This document shows, piece after piece, positions 45,476 to 60,200 of a DNA stretch of 64,000 nucleotides. The stretch is from assembly GCF_012273895.1 (NCBI RefSeq), contig NC_052106.1:2542001-2606000 (forward strand), given 5' to 3'. Source of the stretch: Zerene cesonia. Its lineage: Eukaryota > Arthropoda > Insecta > Lepidoptera > Pieridae. Position 1 is the stretch's first letter, and each line of letters starts with the position of its first letter. The notes under the pieces were generated by a model. That model had not been told where the DNA came from, did not search any database, and saw nothing but the letters and a program-made list of their open reading frames with translations. The position numbers and the translations under genes were made by a program.

Positions 45476-48400
45476 GTGAGTTTCTTTTGTAGCCATATAT
45501 TTTAGTGAGATTTAAGAACATTAACATTCGTGAACAAATTGTTTGATATATAGAGCCCCTACATTTAAATATACGACGTTTCCTACCTAGCAAGAAACTT
45601 AGTAAGCAATTTCGTTCGCTTTAAACAAATGCGAAATAGTTTTTAGAAAGTGGCAATAATAGTTTAACGCAAAAAAATCGCAAACTCAATGACAATGATC
45701 GTTTACTACAAAGGCTTGTAAATCTTACTATAACACCTTTTTACAATAAACTTCTCGTGGTTCCTTACCTGCTATTTTATGACTTATCCCAAACATTGTC
45801 ACTGATGTATTAGCATTTGTCACTTCGTTACAAAGAACGTGTTCTTTTATTGTAGATCTCTAGGTGATTTTTTTTTAAACATTAAATGATAAAGATAAAT
45901 TCTTCCTATTGTTATAAACATACAATATTTACCTGGAGGATTACAAAATATCCCGTGAAATAGGTGACAATACTTGGTGTCAGTTCTTTATAGTAAGACA
46001 ATGATGTCAAGCTTAGAAATAACAAGCATCATATTGTTTGTCTATATTGTAACTCTTATGTATTGAATACAAGAATATACTCAATACATACGTTGCAAGT
46101 AAATAATATCCGTCAACTTTCGTAATTTACGTGCGTGAATGCTGAATTAACGAAGGGTCCTTAATTCGATCCCTATAGAAATATAAAAACGAAGTTTATG
46201 AGCTTTACAGCTAAAGCTAGGCCCAGTGAAGACCAAAAGTATGTACTTATTTAGTTCCTTTAGCACAGTGCAGTTTTAAGCTTTATTTAATATTATTTTA
46301 TTTAACTTTACAATAGAACAAAAACTTTGTATACAATCAATCCACGACGCATTGAATCAACACGTAACAGTAAACTATCACTATGATAAAAAAAAAACTT
46401 TATAACAAAAATATATACAGTATATATATAAGATTTCAGACTAGATGTAACAGCAACTACTAAAGGTGTAACAACATTCAAATGTTATTCAAAATGTATG
46501 GGTAGTAAGTCGTTACGAAATGTTCTTTAACTATGTACGATCAATCATAATTCAGGTATGTTTGGAACATTAGTCAAAACTGAACACGAATGTAGGTTGC
46601 GTTTTATATACATATAATGCACGTCAAATAAAGTAGAAGAGTGTTTTTCGAAGCATTCTTTCCCTTTTAATAGTCATATGGAGCACAACACGGAAACATT
46701 AGATCTATGCAATTCATTAATCGTACAACATTAATTTGTTAAAAAATAATACTCTATATATAGCTACAATAATTAACATACAATATACAATCTGACAAAA
46801 ATGTGCTACATCCCTGTGGTTCCTTGGATAAAACTGTTGAATGCAAACACTAAATAATCCAGTCGATGCTTAGTACAAATTTCAAGAGCTTATTAAATTT
46901 ATTTTTTGTTTACAATTATTCACAATAAACGAGCTATACAATACGAGCGCTGCATACAGTGGCAAAAACAAATGTTATGCTCTTACAAGGTTATGAACGA
47001 GAGATATTTTAACACTTATGCCCCCGAAACAAACTATATGGTGCCTGCAGAGAACTTCGTAAAATCTTTGTCCGAGGTGGGTCAAGAAAAACCAGCCACG
47101 TTGCATTTCTACATAAAATTACTTAAGCTACAAGGAACCGAAGGATCGATGATACCCTTCGAAAGCCACTTTCGACCGACAATTTTTTGCGCTTACCTCA
47201 TTCTTAGAGAGTTTCGCAATAATGATAAAATCTTCTTTCTTGCACTTCGCACTTTGTGATTCAAATGAGATTCTGTAGTGCCTTACCTGTGATAATATTC
47301 GAAAGTCAAAAACCAATAATGTTTTTAGTCAGCTTACCGAGAAATGATTATAAATACCTATATACTATGTGGTTAAAAATATGTGTGGAGAAAAATTAAT
47401 ATCAAACAGTCAAATCAAAGGAAAGTTTTATTTAATTTAAATCCGTTTCATTTCTATGAATAATAGTTTTAAGAACTTTTTTCTAATTTAATGACAGAAA
47501 TAGATACGTCGACAGAATACGTCACCAAAATATCGTTAATATAACCCACCGGAGGTTATTAATTTCTTAGAAAGGCAGATTTTTCTAACGTAAGCGAGTC
47601 GTTATGATAATTTCCCTTAGATTTATGTGAGGCCGGCATTCTTTGATACTATATCTGATGGGCCCTCGACAGATATTAATGTTTCATGTTGATAGTTGTT
47701 ATGCACCTTGTTTATCCTCTGTTTAAATTTTGTTGAGAAATACGCTTTTGTTTAATTTTAGTGGCGTTTTCACATAAATAGTTCAATGTTGTTTCAGAAG
47801 GGAATGGTTACTCTTGAATATTAGTTTAAACAAAATTATGAATAACCGTGAACTAGAAGAGTTAAGCTGATAATTTTAGGTTAACATTCTACCGCCTTTA
47901 TACTTAGTAAAAAATATAAGTACTTACTATAGCAAACTCGGCTAAGTTCAACATACTTACCATCGACCGTTCATCAATTACACGTAGTTATCGCATTTTA
48001 TTGACACTTGAAAGGTGCCGGTTTAATTGTTTACAACGTACGCGGGCCCTTGTTTGAAACTAGCGTCTATTAACATAATAACAGATGAGTACGGAACTAG
48101 TTAGCTCCGAGCATGTTGTGGTTTCAGTAATGAGTAACGTGGAATTGGTTTTCTGAATGCGGTTGGTGGAACGTGCTTCCTAGGACCGAAACGTTAGATG
48201 TCTCCGCTTAATATATATGCCTTCAAATAACATAAATAAATGACTTTTTATATCTGTACACAGTACGTATATATCTGTATACGTAAATGTGGTAATAAAT
48301 GTAAGTATACAGATATAAACATCTGTAATCTTCTATATTACTTTTGAATTGGGATTGAATTCCTTATTTTGTGTTATATGTATATGTAGAATGCAGATAC

Positions 48401-51400
48401 ACTTATGTCATTAATAAGTGACACTAAATATTTGTCAAAAATGCTTACAGCTAGTTTGCATTAAAACATAAATAAGAAAAGCTTCATTAACTTTATAAAC
48501 GCAACATTAGTATAGTAAAATTATAATAGAATAGAAAGCATAATGTGTTTTCAACTTTACATGCCTATCATTGCCAGCAATTTGAGAGTTTGTATCTTAC
48601 GACTGGAACCATTACCCCATTGTAAATAACAGTAATTTTGTAGTTATTTACGAAGCTGTGCCGATGAAAATTTCAATTATAAAATGATAATAATGATATG
48701 TTGGCTTGTCAAATCATTTAGATATGTGACTGTCTATGCGTAAATATAAAATAAATCTAAATATACTTTTAAAAGTCTAAATATGCCTTTACACTTTCGC
48801 TTGCTTTTGCCCACGGCACGAGATTGTAAGATTTATAGAATTAATAGATTAAAACACAAAAGAAGGAATTGATGACACATTTTTTGAAAATGGAATCAAA
48901 ATCAGTTCTAGCTTTACATTTGATGCACAGACAGCAAACATAGCGTTAAAAAGTGTTCTAATATTATTATATGTAATAGATCTTCCATGCACAGACATAT
49001 ATCACTAACACTTTTATTATATGTTACTTACTGAGATCAATCTGTACATGGAAGTTAATTTCTATTTAATTTCTATTACCTATTTAATTTCTATGCTATA
49101 ACGTTCAACAGCAAGGACCTCTGAGCATAAATTTCTGGCTAGTTTTATACGGGTCAGCACCAAAGCATGTAATCAAGGGCCTGTTCATAATTTCTTGTTT
49201 ATTTTAAATTTCCTTGCGGCTGCCGATATAATCTCGACACGAACGCCCCGCCTCGAGTGCAGTGCTCGTTAGTAGGGTTGTATCAAAAATCGATAGCGTT
49301 ATCGATAAAATTGGATATCGCTGTTTAAACAGGCCATTGTGTTATCAAATTACCCAATGATTATTATCTGTGAAAGATAGATTACTGTGAAAATAGCAAC
49401 TGTGATTATGGTATAATCATCATTTGTTTCTTAATTTATGTAAAAATTCATACTGTGATAGGATATTGGTATTGTTACAATAACATCATTTAGAAACACT
49501 TTACGCTTGTATTGAATACAGTACAGTACTAATAAAAGATTAACGTTCATTTGAAATGAAAAATAAACGTGATAAAACAAACGCAGTTTTTCTGTATAAT
49601 TTATTATAAATTTTGATTCTACTCAGGTCAATTCTCTTGAAAAATATCGACTATAATCCTCGAAGCACAGCACTAATCTCGAGATTCGATTCTCTGCGCC
49701 CGCGCTGTAATTGGGATGCTAATCAGATGTTGAGCTCTTCACATCTCTTTCTCACATAAGCGCACGTATACGTTTATCTCGCTCCCGCCAGGATCGCGTC
49801 GAAGGCGGTTGAGTCTTCAATCATCCTGCAATAAGCTCTGACGGCACAGCGCTTCGTAATCACTGTACTTTTCACTGCGGAATAATTTTAGTTTTTAACA
49901 ACCGACCCGACTATATCATACACCTAAAGCTTAAAAGCTTAAAAATTTCCCTCCATTTTATATACTGTTGTCGTTGGCTTACATTGTTAATGCGGTTTTT
50001 ATGACGACGCGTTGAAGCGGGAGAATAGATAATAAATTTAATAAATAATGACTTCGGGTAAATTTAGTTTTTGTCATGAGTAATATAAATTTATAATTAA
50101 CTCTAATGACTATATTTATGGCATACCTACGTAGAAATTATGCTTACAACTTTCTATGTGTTGGCGATATTTAATTAATCGTTTATCTCCGCTAATATTA
50201 TTATAATCTATTAAGATTTTTAAAAAAGCATAGAGAATTACGCTGAACCAATTTACCCTCGAACATCTACATGAGTAATAAACCATTAATTACATATATG
50301 CTATAATAGTTTGCCATATTCTATATTTTATTTACTTTCAACCATATTTACTCTCAAAGGGGCCGTTGCTTGCATATCTCTCACCGTGATCGCGTACCCG
50401 CCTGCTGTAAGATCCTATCTAGCCTTCGTTATTGGAGCCTTTGTTGGCCCCTCAGTGGGTACACCGACGATTGTGATGCTGAGATTAAGGACGGTTCTTG
50501 TTAATTAAAAAACCTTTAAAGGTGCTTTATAAGTACCTTAGATCACGAACTTCTCGAAAGTTTTCAAATTATTTTGTTAATAATACAATGAACGTGGTAA
50601 TGTTCTTTTTAACTCCCGACGCATAAAATAATGAGATGTTATATGTTTGACGTGGATTTGTGTTTCCCAAACGGATGAGTTTGATTTCCCGTGTTAAGTA
50701 TAATTATGTATATTCGTCTAGAGGTAATTGTATTCAGTAAATCAGTTAACTTATACATTATACTGAACGAGCGCCTTGTTAACCGCGATTCACGGATCAG
50801 ATACACCCTGCATTGCTCGTTGGGCCTGCCCTGATATTATCTTTCATTGTTATACCACGTTCTACAGCCATTGCATTCCTTACATTAACTAGTACCTATC
50901 ACTTTTCTTACATATAATATAGTTACGTACAATATTTGTTTAACTCTGCGTTGAGAGTAATCAAGTGTTTGCCTTCTAGCAAATTTACCACATCTTTTTA
51001 GCATATATCAAAACTGGTATGAAACTTGATTAAAAATAAATATGTATATATTTTTACGAACTGTCAGCATTATTATATCGAAGTGGCTTCTATTGGATCG
51101 GTTAGTTCTACTTACCTATAATTATTATTTGTTATAAGTAATAATATTTATAAAGCACTTGGCATATCAGAATAATCGTGCCGGTGGGTGGGCTGTCTTG
51201 AAATACCTTGTTTGTTGGTTTTGTATGATGGAAAGGCATATAATTAAGGATGGTTAACCCGCCTACCTTGGAACGCGATGCTTGAAAGGAATTTTAAAAT
51301 CGATGATAATTTCTATGTAGCTACAGTCACGACGAGTCACAACACAAGGTATCTACTTACATAGCAGGTTATATATAATAAACATGGTATGGTAGTGTAC

Positions 51401-51867
51401 ACATTATGCACAAGCATATTTTAGGGGAGAGAAGATACGTCTCACCTTATTATGCTGTAAAAATTAAAGAAAAACAAATTTTCAGAACGTTAAAAGTGAT
51501 TTGGGTAATAAAGTAAGTAAGGACATTATTTTATTTTGGCAAATGTAAATGCCACAACGTGTTCGTTGAAATTCGATAGATTTTAATAAATACAATAATT
51601 ATGTAAGGTTAAACGGACTGCATGGGTGCTGATTACGAAAAATTTCATAATGAATTGCGCAAAAATGTCTTACGATGCAAAAGCTTGATATTACTGTTGT
51701 ATATGCAGATTAGATGCTCGTATATTTTATACGTATATACATTTATTTCCGTAATTTTTATCAGTGATGAAAAATAAAATAAATTTTAAAAATGTTTGGT
51801 ATAAAATTAAAAGATAAAAAATTCCAACCATAACGACAATACGACAGAGACTAAGATAGACTTGAGG

Positions 51868-51901
51868 CTCAGATTATAATACGAAAGGATTATAATCTGA
51901 G
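51868..51901. repeat. Perfect inverted repeat, 13-bp arms, 8-nt loop
   Basis: CTCAGATTATAAT (51868-51880) and its complement (51889-51901) flank ACGAAAGG. Confidence 0.85.
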
Positions 51902-52330
51902 ATTTATTATATCCTCAAAATTAAATTTTCTTTATGTTACCCACAAGGCACGTTTTCCAGGAAAAATGTAGGCTTTGTTAGTTCAAATGGTTGAATTATT
52001 GTATGAAATCAGAAAACGACACTTAAAACTTGCCTAAATAAATTTTGAAGCGGCCATTGTGCGGTGTCGGCACAGTCAGGTAGACTTTTTTTCGTCTCCC
52101 ATTGAAAAAGCATAATTTATTACCATTCGCTGTTTTGGGAGTTCGGAGATAGTTTTTATACTATTTTTGAGAGAAATTGCCTTCGCCTGTACCTATAGTT
52201 TTTCATTATAGTGTTTAAACGATTTATTTTGCGTGAAATCTTGGCTATAAAATTTATTCTATTTATTGTAACATTAAAAATCAGTAACAACAAAAATTAA
52301 ATTAATATTTTGAGCAATGGCCTTGCGATT

Positions 52331-52348
52331 CACACACACACACACACC
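52331..52348. repeat. CA microsatellite
   Basis: About nine tandem CA units. Confidence 0.95.
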
Positions 52349-53067
52349 CTTTTCTTGTGTCTGTGTAGACATATTTATTTATTTTTTCAATTTATGTTTT
52401 TCATTTCAATTTTATTATTTCGGATTTATGTAAAATGTACTATGGTAGATACATAAGAAGAGATTTTGTTTATCACCAAAGAAAACTATGAATTATTTTA
52501 ATATGGGATTCAAGATAGTAATATTTCATGTCCAATCAATGTTTTAAGATGTCGAATACCAAGTTGTGATCGGTCCAAAAATGGCTCCTGTTTAATAGCG
52601 AAGTTTCGTGAGCGGGGATTTGGTCCTAAACAAACAATGATTTCCATTAATGTCGAAAGGACGGACGGACGGCCACATATATTTATTGATTTATTGATCG
52701 TAAGCAGAAATCCCGACGGCCGTAATTTAAACACGGTACCAAAAGAACGAAATGTTTTAGTGATGCGTCGGACAGAGAAATGTTTAGACAGGTTTATGAT
52801 GAAATGTTTTATTTTCATTGGGTGCCTTAGTAGTTTTGTTTATGCTGGTACAAATAATTTAAATAGAATTTATATGTAGGGAAGTAGGTTGTTTATCAGG
52901 GGCTAGCTTTACAGTGTTTTTAATTACTTGATGATTTCAGAACTTGGAACTTCAACTAATTCCAGCCTGAATTACTTTTATACTTATCGGAATTATAATA
53001 TAACAGATTCCGAATTATATTTATTAAACTGTTTACAAAAACAATGAGTAGGTACGAATTACGATTA

Positions 53068-53253
53068 TCCTACTAATATTATAAATGCGAAAGTTTGTAA
53101 GGATGTATGTGCGTTTGTTGCTCTTTCACGAAAAAACTACTGAACCGATTGCAATGAAATTTGGTACGTAGACAGCTGGACATCTGGAATAACATATAGG
53201 CAACCTTTTATCCCGATATTACTTACGCAGGTGAAACCGCAGGGCGCAGCTAG
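53068..53253 (+). mobile_element. Helitron-like element, copy 3
   Basis: TCCTACTAATATTATAAATG at the start and GGCGCAGCTAG at the end, as in copy 1. A short internal deletion just before the terminal hairpin removes part of CCTACGGGATACGGA. Confidence 0.75.
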
Positions 53254-53717
53254 TTATAGTATAAAAGAAAAATTACACATTTATTTTTGAAATCTATATA
53301 TGTAAAATTTATTTCTAAATTTATTTCTAATAACTCGACTCCACAGTTTTCTTTATTCGGAATTAACTCTACGCTTTCCAGCTAAGCAGATGCACATGTC
53401 TGCGCTACGGGATCCCAGTATCTATGCTTTTATTGTTATCTCTGACTTGTTCACTCTCGCACGCACCAAGTATGTGTGAAAGAGACGATAAATGTAGCCG
53501 TACAAATTACTTTATTGCTGTAAGATATTTTTATATGTCGTTCGTTACGATCTTAGATATGGTGCTTAACAAGAATCTCGGGATTGTTGTATCTGTTACA
53601 AATTTACATAATGGCTGCTTTATTCTACACGCATAGTTAGTAAAAACTTGGGTGTAATAATTGAGTTGGTACCCTATTGGTACTTAACAATGGTGCTGCC
53701 ATACAAATATATATAAA

Positions 53718-53909
53718 CTAGCTTTTGCCCGCGGCTTCGCACGCGTTACAGTAGTTAAATAGATGGTATTATGATACATGAAAACCTTCCTCTTGAATCC
53801 TATCTATTAAAAAAAACCGCATCAAAATCTCTTACGTAGTTTTAAAGATTTAAGCATACATAGGGACATAGGGACAGAGAAAGTGACTTTGTTTTATATT
53901 ATGTAGTGA
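53718..53909 (-). mobile_element. Helitron-like element, second family, full copy
   Basis: Plus-strand text runs from CTAG with CTTTTGCCCGCGGCTTCGCA to TTATATTATGTAGTGA, that is TC...CTAG on the minus strand. The fragment at 17059-17205 is the same family. Confidence 0.6.
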
Positions 53910-56900
53910 AGTGCTTTAAATTTCGGCCGTATAAGAAGTATGTTCCTTAAATTGACTTTTGCTTTAATTTAATAAGGCTTTAATGATATGATGTACATTC
54001 ATATTATATTATAATGTACTAGCTGCGCCCCGCGGTTTCACCCGCGTAAATCTGTATCCCGTAGGAATATCGGGATAATAAAAAGTTGCCTGTATATTAT
54101 TCCAGTTGTCCAGCTATCTACGTACCAAATTTCATAGCAATCGATTAAGTAGTTTTTGCGTGAAAGAGCAACAAACACACACATCCTTACAAACATACGC
54201 ATTTATAATATTAGTAGGAAGCATTACCGAAGTCTAAGTAAGAGATTCTTAAATGGAACCAAACGAAAATAAGCTATCGAAATCTATTGTAATCTAGTAA
54301 CTGGTATTTGTTTTATATAAATCATATTCAACGCATCAGCTGCCTCAACATATCACATGATCATAATCACTTAATATAACCCCCCAGCCACATACAAGTA
54401 CCCGTACGTAGAATTCAGGGTAAGTCAAGAAACGAGTTTCATATAAGGCGAGAACAATCGCCAGATAGGATAATCATCTCACGACTCCTAACAATAACCC
54501 GTTTACGATACAGGACCGAAATAATGGCCAATTGTATGTTAAACAACGCCTAAATGATCATAAATTTTAATGTAATGAGATACATTCAATAGCTGACTGA
54601 CTTGGAGCATAACGAGATCGCTATTGGTTTTTTGTAAAGGCATTTCTATTTTAGATGCGAGTTAAATTAAATCATTATTTATCCTATATAGACTAGGAAA
54701 GCTTGGTTAAGTTTTTGTCATTTTTTTTCTATTGGATTGATCACTCCGCTTTGTGCTTCATAGTTACTCGAAAATCTTAGGAATTTTTGTATTTACTTGA
54801 TAGAATTTTGACATATTATACAAAAATATATTGCACATTTCTGCTATGAACATTTCTTCCCTCTAATGCCTTTTTCTGGGGTTGTAATAATAATAGTATT
54901 TAAGCTCAAAAGCGTACTATTCTCTAACAATTGTATAACGCATATTTTCACATTTATTATATCAATTAATATCAACATATTTATCGAGACGAAATTGTTA
55001 TTTCGCATTTATCAATTCATCAATATAAATCACATTTTATTAGCGTAATATTCATCGCGTCGACCGAGCCGAAACTTGTTAGAGCGTTTCTCGAAAATTT
55101 AATTATGGCCGTATAAAATACGAGAGCAATAGCAACCAAACAGTGAGGCTGTTAAAGAGGCGGTTACATTGAACTGTATTTTGCATCGCGGCGGCATCAT
55201 CAAAGCTATAATCACCCATTAGATTCTGTATCGGGACCGTGCCGATCGCGCGCCTAAAATGCTGCTCGTTAGCACTTTGACAGCTGATTAGAGATATTAA
55301 ACGTATGTGCTATTGTTTGTACACGCTAGTTTTGTGTTGTATACTCTGTCGAACATACCTTTGTAAGGGATTCATTTTCACGTTACGTTACATAGTAGTC
55401 ACGTTAAAAATGATCGTTTCTTATTGTGATAATGAGTAACAATTGTTTTTAACGATCACATTCGTAGTGTTTGATTATGACCAAGGGGTAATTTATGCAA
55501 CTGTAGGTAAATTAATTTTATCCGTTGTGCGATTAAGGGGTTATAAAATACGGACAGAGTAATTTTCGCATGAATAATATTTATTAGATAGGTAGAACTT
55601 TTAGTTGATAAAAAAATCTTCTCAAGCAATAATTATAACTTTTTGCGAGGTAGTTTTTTATTCAAATAGTAAGCATTTTAACGAAGTTTATTTACATTTT
55701 TATATCATTACAAATGATATTTGTCACATCGTTAATTTCTATTCATATGTAACAATGGCTACAAAGCGTCATATTACTGCGTCTTTTTTCTCTCTCAGAT
55801 TTCTATACCCGTAATAAGACGTGATGCAACGCAACGGACATGTCTTGTGGTCACTATATCGATATCGTGTTGGTAAATATAACATACTGATTTGTTAGCA
55901 GGAACCAATCTGGAGCAATGTATTTATATGCTCCATACTGTAACAATTAAGAAATTACTAATGAAAGCAATACGTTATATTGTAGATTAAAAAATAAAAT
56001 AGTTCACCTCATTTAAAGTAAACCAGTGACAAGATACCATGCCTTTAAAAAAAAAAAAAACGCGCCTACTCTGCGGTCTTTGAACGCTGGCCTACGAAAA
56101 CCAATTAACATAAATTTTAGAACAGTTTTAGTAGACACCTGAGAATATTGAAACGTTAACCACAAATAAACTCTGTGGCTCTTGAACAAGATATATTATA
56201 GCGTATCATGATCCTGCGTCCGCATCATTCTCGTTAGTCATGTCAATAATATCAATAAATAACTCTCATATTTATTTGTTTAATAAAACACTGTTTGTAA
56301 ATAAAATACGATATAAAATCCATTGCGTAACTCTGGCGTTTACATCCTCTTGTCATTGAAAATTTCTCTCGTTAGGCTTATTGTTGACCGCGTGGTATTC
56401 TTTCTTTTTCACTCCCATTGACTTTATATAAGGAAAGTGCAGCTATCTCTTTTCAAGGTTTGAGGCAAGGTCAGCTCGTTAAAAGATCTTAACAAGACCC
56501 GTGAAAGACTCGACACGGCGGACCGGAAAAAAGATAATTACTAGATGGTACCTACCCACATTTTTTTAATAAGGTTTATATTGTCCGTAAAAAAATGTTT
56601 TTTAAATAGCTACCTACATTTTTCTGGTAATACAACATTATTAACCTTTTCACGTTATTATAAGTATTAGTAAGTAAGTTAAGTTTGAAATATAAAAAAG
56701 CGCTCGCTGGGGTAAAGAAAAATTGAAAATCAAATTTAAAGCAACAAGGAACTAAAAACATATCTAAACTAATATGGACTCACAAATAAAAGTTTGTTTG
56801 TTTCCATTGAATAGGATCCGAAATAGTAATATTAATAAAAATAAATAATTTCGAAATATTATTAACGAAAATACATTTTTCCTGTGTGAGGCTATATTTT

Positions 56901-57057
56901 TTGACTAGCTAATTAAAGATATACCTACTTAACACTTAACTATAACATGCGTCCTCGTTATTTAATGTCGTTAATTTGATATATGACGATTAAAAATTTA
57001 AACGTAGCTAAAAATATCATATTTCCTCCTATAAACTATAATCCTACTTCCTACTAA
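53910..57057. other. Probable fz4 intron, middle part
   Basis: Contains Helitron-like copy 4 (54019-54219). The rest is AT-rich with no recognised gene. Confidence 0.5.
54019..54219 (-). mobile_element. Helitron-like element, copy 4
   Basis: Minus-strand copy of the 200-bp family: CTAG with GCTGCGCCCCGCGGTTTCAC at the left, ATAATATTAGTAGGA at the right. Both ends are intact and flanked by host A and T as for copy 1. Confidence 0.75.
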
Positions 57058-57257
57058 TCATACTAATATTATAAATGCGAAAGTTTGTAAGGATGTGTGT
57101 GTGTTTGTTGCTCTTTGACGCAAAAACTACTGAACCGATAGCAATGAAATTTGGTACGTAGATAGTTGGACAACTGGAATAACATATAGGCAACTTTTTA
57201 TCCCGATATTCCTACGGGATACGGACTTACGCGGGTGAAACCGCGGGGCGCAGCTAG
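57058..57257 (+). mobile_element. Helitron-like element, copy 5
   Basis: Full-length 200-bp copy, same length as copy 1, with an intact CGCGG/CCGCG hairpin and CTAG end, inserted between A and T. Confidence 0.75.
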
Positions 57258-60200
57258 TAAGCGCAGTTATGTCCGGCGCGTGTCCTTTTCACACCCCGAA
57301 CACTTCCATATTGCTGTCGCTTTCATATTATTGCATCTTCTCGCTCAGATAGGCTTTCGGAAAATACTGGCATGCAAGACTATGAGGCTTGAAGTCTCAT
57401 AATATACAGTAACGACCTACGTCCTATGTAATATGTCCCTAATTTTTAACCTTTGTTCCCAATAAATGAGGACGTTTTTCAATTCCTTGTGTGTTTTTAA
57501 TGCCCATTGAAATCACGCATGAACTAGTATTGGAAGGCAAAGCAAGTATGTATTACTTAATTACATAAAAAACTTGCTGATCAGAGAAAGTATGTCGTAT
57601 TGGAATCCGTCTTATTTTATTGATGAATAGTTCCTGTGGTAAATCTGACACAACGATACTCGCTATGAGTAAAAATTCTTTATTAATAAACGTAATAATG
57701 GAGAGTATTTATTAGGGCATTGCCCTAATAAATACTCTCCATTATTGTTCCATTCCAAAAGCAAAAGCGCACAAACATGGCATGAACTCCAAAAATTTAA
57801 AATACTGCGAACGTAAGGTCACTCGAATATCAATTAGATTGGTCACGTGGTCGTTAAAGCAATTAACTCGGTGCCCGCGCCTCAAACTGGTTCAAATGTA
57901 AGAAAAAAGTATTTCATTGGAAATGACTTACCGCTTCGGATCGTTACATTCTGTGTCGTTACTAACAAGCGTTTTATAGAAAGCTCATATCGTATGTTGC
58001 AAATTTTCAACACATATCAAATAGTATCAGGGCCTTTATGAGATAGGATGAATGTTAAAAAAATTAACAAGCAAATACGTAAGAGAAATATATTACATTG
58101 GCTTGTTTATGTATCATGGATAGTAAAATACTGGAGGTAAGAACATGTTAGTATTAAAAGCACGCTAGCTCACGTAACATTTTGTCGAACTATCTGCATT
58201 CATTTTAATATGATAGAAATTTCAAAATTAACCCATACAAAAAGCGCTCTATCATGCATACCGTTAAAAATGTTTCTTGCTTGGTACTCAGTAATGTGGT
58301 TTGTGTTTATACTAGCGTATATAAGTACAATAAACCTATTGAATGTTAATCCCGACTCGACCATCAAACTGTCAAATGATAATCACTCTTTAGAGACGCT
58401 AAATTGGGTTCCAGAGATACTTGGACTTGCTGTCCAATGACTATGATAATAATTTAACGCCTACACTAAATTTTTATCAAATATTAATAATCACATGTCC
58501 AATTTACGCAAGGAATCGTTCTGCTTGAAAAAGTGATTTACTTAAATGTTATTTTTTATTCATTTAACTAAAATCTTTGGTTTATTAACATAATTACTTC
58601 GTTTTTCTTAGGAAACAATTTATTAGAAAGAAAGAAAGAAATATTATATATTATTATTATTATAACAATTTATTATTATAGTTTGTTTTGATGTTTATTA
58701 AGGCATTGTGAGATGTACCTCAAGCATTGAGTGATATAAAGATGAATTCGTCCCTCAAAGAACCATTTTGTTTGTGACATTCTTTTAAAATTTGCTACGA
58801 AGATATCATAATAATATGATATAATCTCTAAAGTCTATCACTATCGGAAGTATGTATTAATCCGACCTTGCTTTGTTGTGGCCCGCGGTAGCTATCTCTA
58901 TCAATATCTTATCGCGGTTATTTCGCAGCAAATATTAATCACAAAAGGATAGTATTGTAAGCGGTAATGACGATAGCCGCCTTAATCATAATTCTAATCG
59001 TACGTTACTAAAATAATATAAAAAAATCATAATAAATTCATATATTAACAACTATTCATTTCACCTAGCTAATTGTTAAACCTCTACAAAAACACATCTC
59101 GACACATTTTATCATTTTCTTCTGTAGCTAAAGCTATTTAAATGTAATTAATGATTGTTTTGTTGACATTATTATAAAGTATAATAATCATTATTCCTTT
59201 ATTGAGTTTCATTAGGAAACAAAATAGGGAAAACCGTGAATATTGTATGCAGATTGATAAAAGTAATCTCCCGATACGGTAACGAACTGTCAACGAACGT
59301 CTTATAAAAAAAATATTTGTATCGATAATTCCGGTTCGTTGCGGAGGTAAATCACAAGAAACGGCTGAACGTGTAAACACAGCTTTACAATACTGTAAAT
59401 TGGAACGATTGCGATCGTAATAGATTTGACGAGTTAGAATTGGCTTTCAGAATTCCCGTCCAAATTACGAGTGCTTATGTCTAACGGTCTCGACAATGCT
59501 GCGTCATATAGCGTACATTTTATAACAGTTTTTCTTAACCATCACAAACTTGTTTATAGGGAAACAAAAGAAAACAAAACATCTAATAAAAAAAATACAA
59601 TTTACAAATTACATTGCAATTTACAATTACAAAACAAAATTACAATATAGTAGCTTAGAATCTGATACCAGTCCATTACGAAAAAGTCAACGGATGTGCC
59701 TATAAAATTTTTAAAGAATAGAAAAAAATTTGAATGTTGTGTCGAGATTATTGGTGTCCTACCTACCTAGTATCTACCTAATTGAGTATTTATACCCCTC
59801 GCTTGTAAAACAATGTATAAAATAGTATATATATATATTCCACCTAATAGAAACAGGTATAACTGATATATACAAGCGTGGTAAAAAATGTTCCTATTTT
59901 AAAATCAATTCATAATATATACGGTCATCCGTAACAAGATGGCTGCTTATTATTCAGTATGTCCGCCTCCAATCAGCGGTTACGTTCGGGGCAAGAAAGA
60001 AAATGTAAATATGATAATTTTGTATGCAATGAACATATTTTCTTAAGTAAGCAATGTGCAGCATTATGTAAATACAGCCTGTCAGTTTCAGAGGTAATGA
60101 TATCCATGTCAAAGACACCCGAAGATAACAACTTGGTTTTTTTTTATTATTTCGTAGGTTTACGTGTCAATTTAACAATTTATATCTGTAATATAAAACG

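Larger units (their letters stand above)
45476..53067. other. Probable fz4 intron 1, left part
   Basis: No coding exon of fz4 or of any other recognisable gene was found. Open frames such as 46906-47259 and 50311-50508 show no family resemblance. A 13-bp-arm inverted repeat lies at 51868-51901 and a CA microsatellite at 52331-52348. A cluster of CGATA motifs lies at 49290-49320. Confidence 0.5.

Noticed and set aside
46906..47259. Plus-strand open frame of 117 codons in the fz4 intron
   Set aside because: No ATG at its stated beginning, no recognisable motif, AT-rich composition like its surroundings.
50311..50508. Hydrophobic 65-codon frame (PPAVRSYLAFVIGAFVGP) that could be a membrane-protein exon
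   Set aside because: Does not match Frizzled TM3-TM7 or another family I recognise; splice sites around it are not convincing.
58210..58440. 76-codon frame with a hydrophobic segment
   Set aside because: No family match, no splice or codon support; expected by chance in 64 kb.
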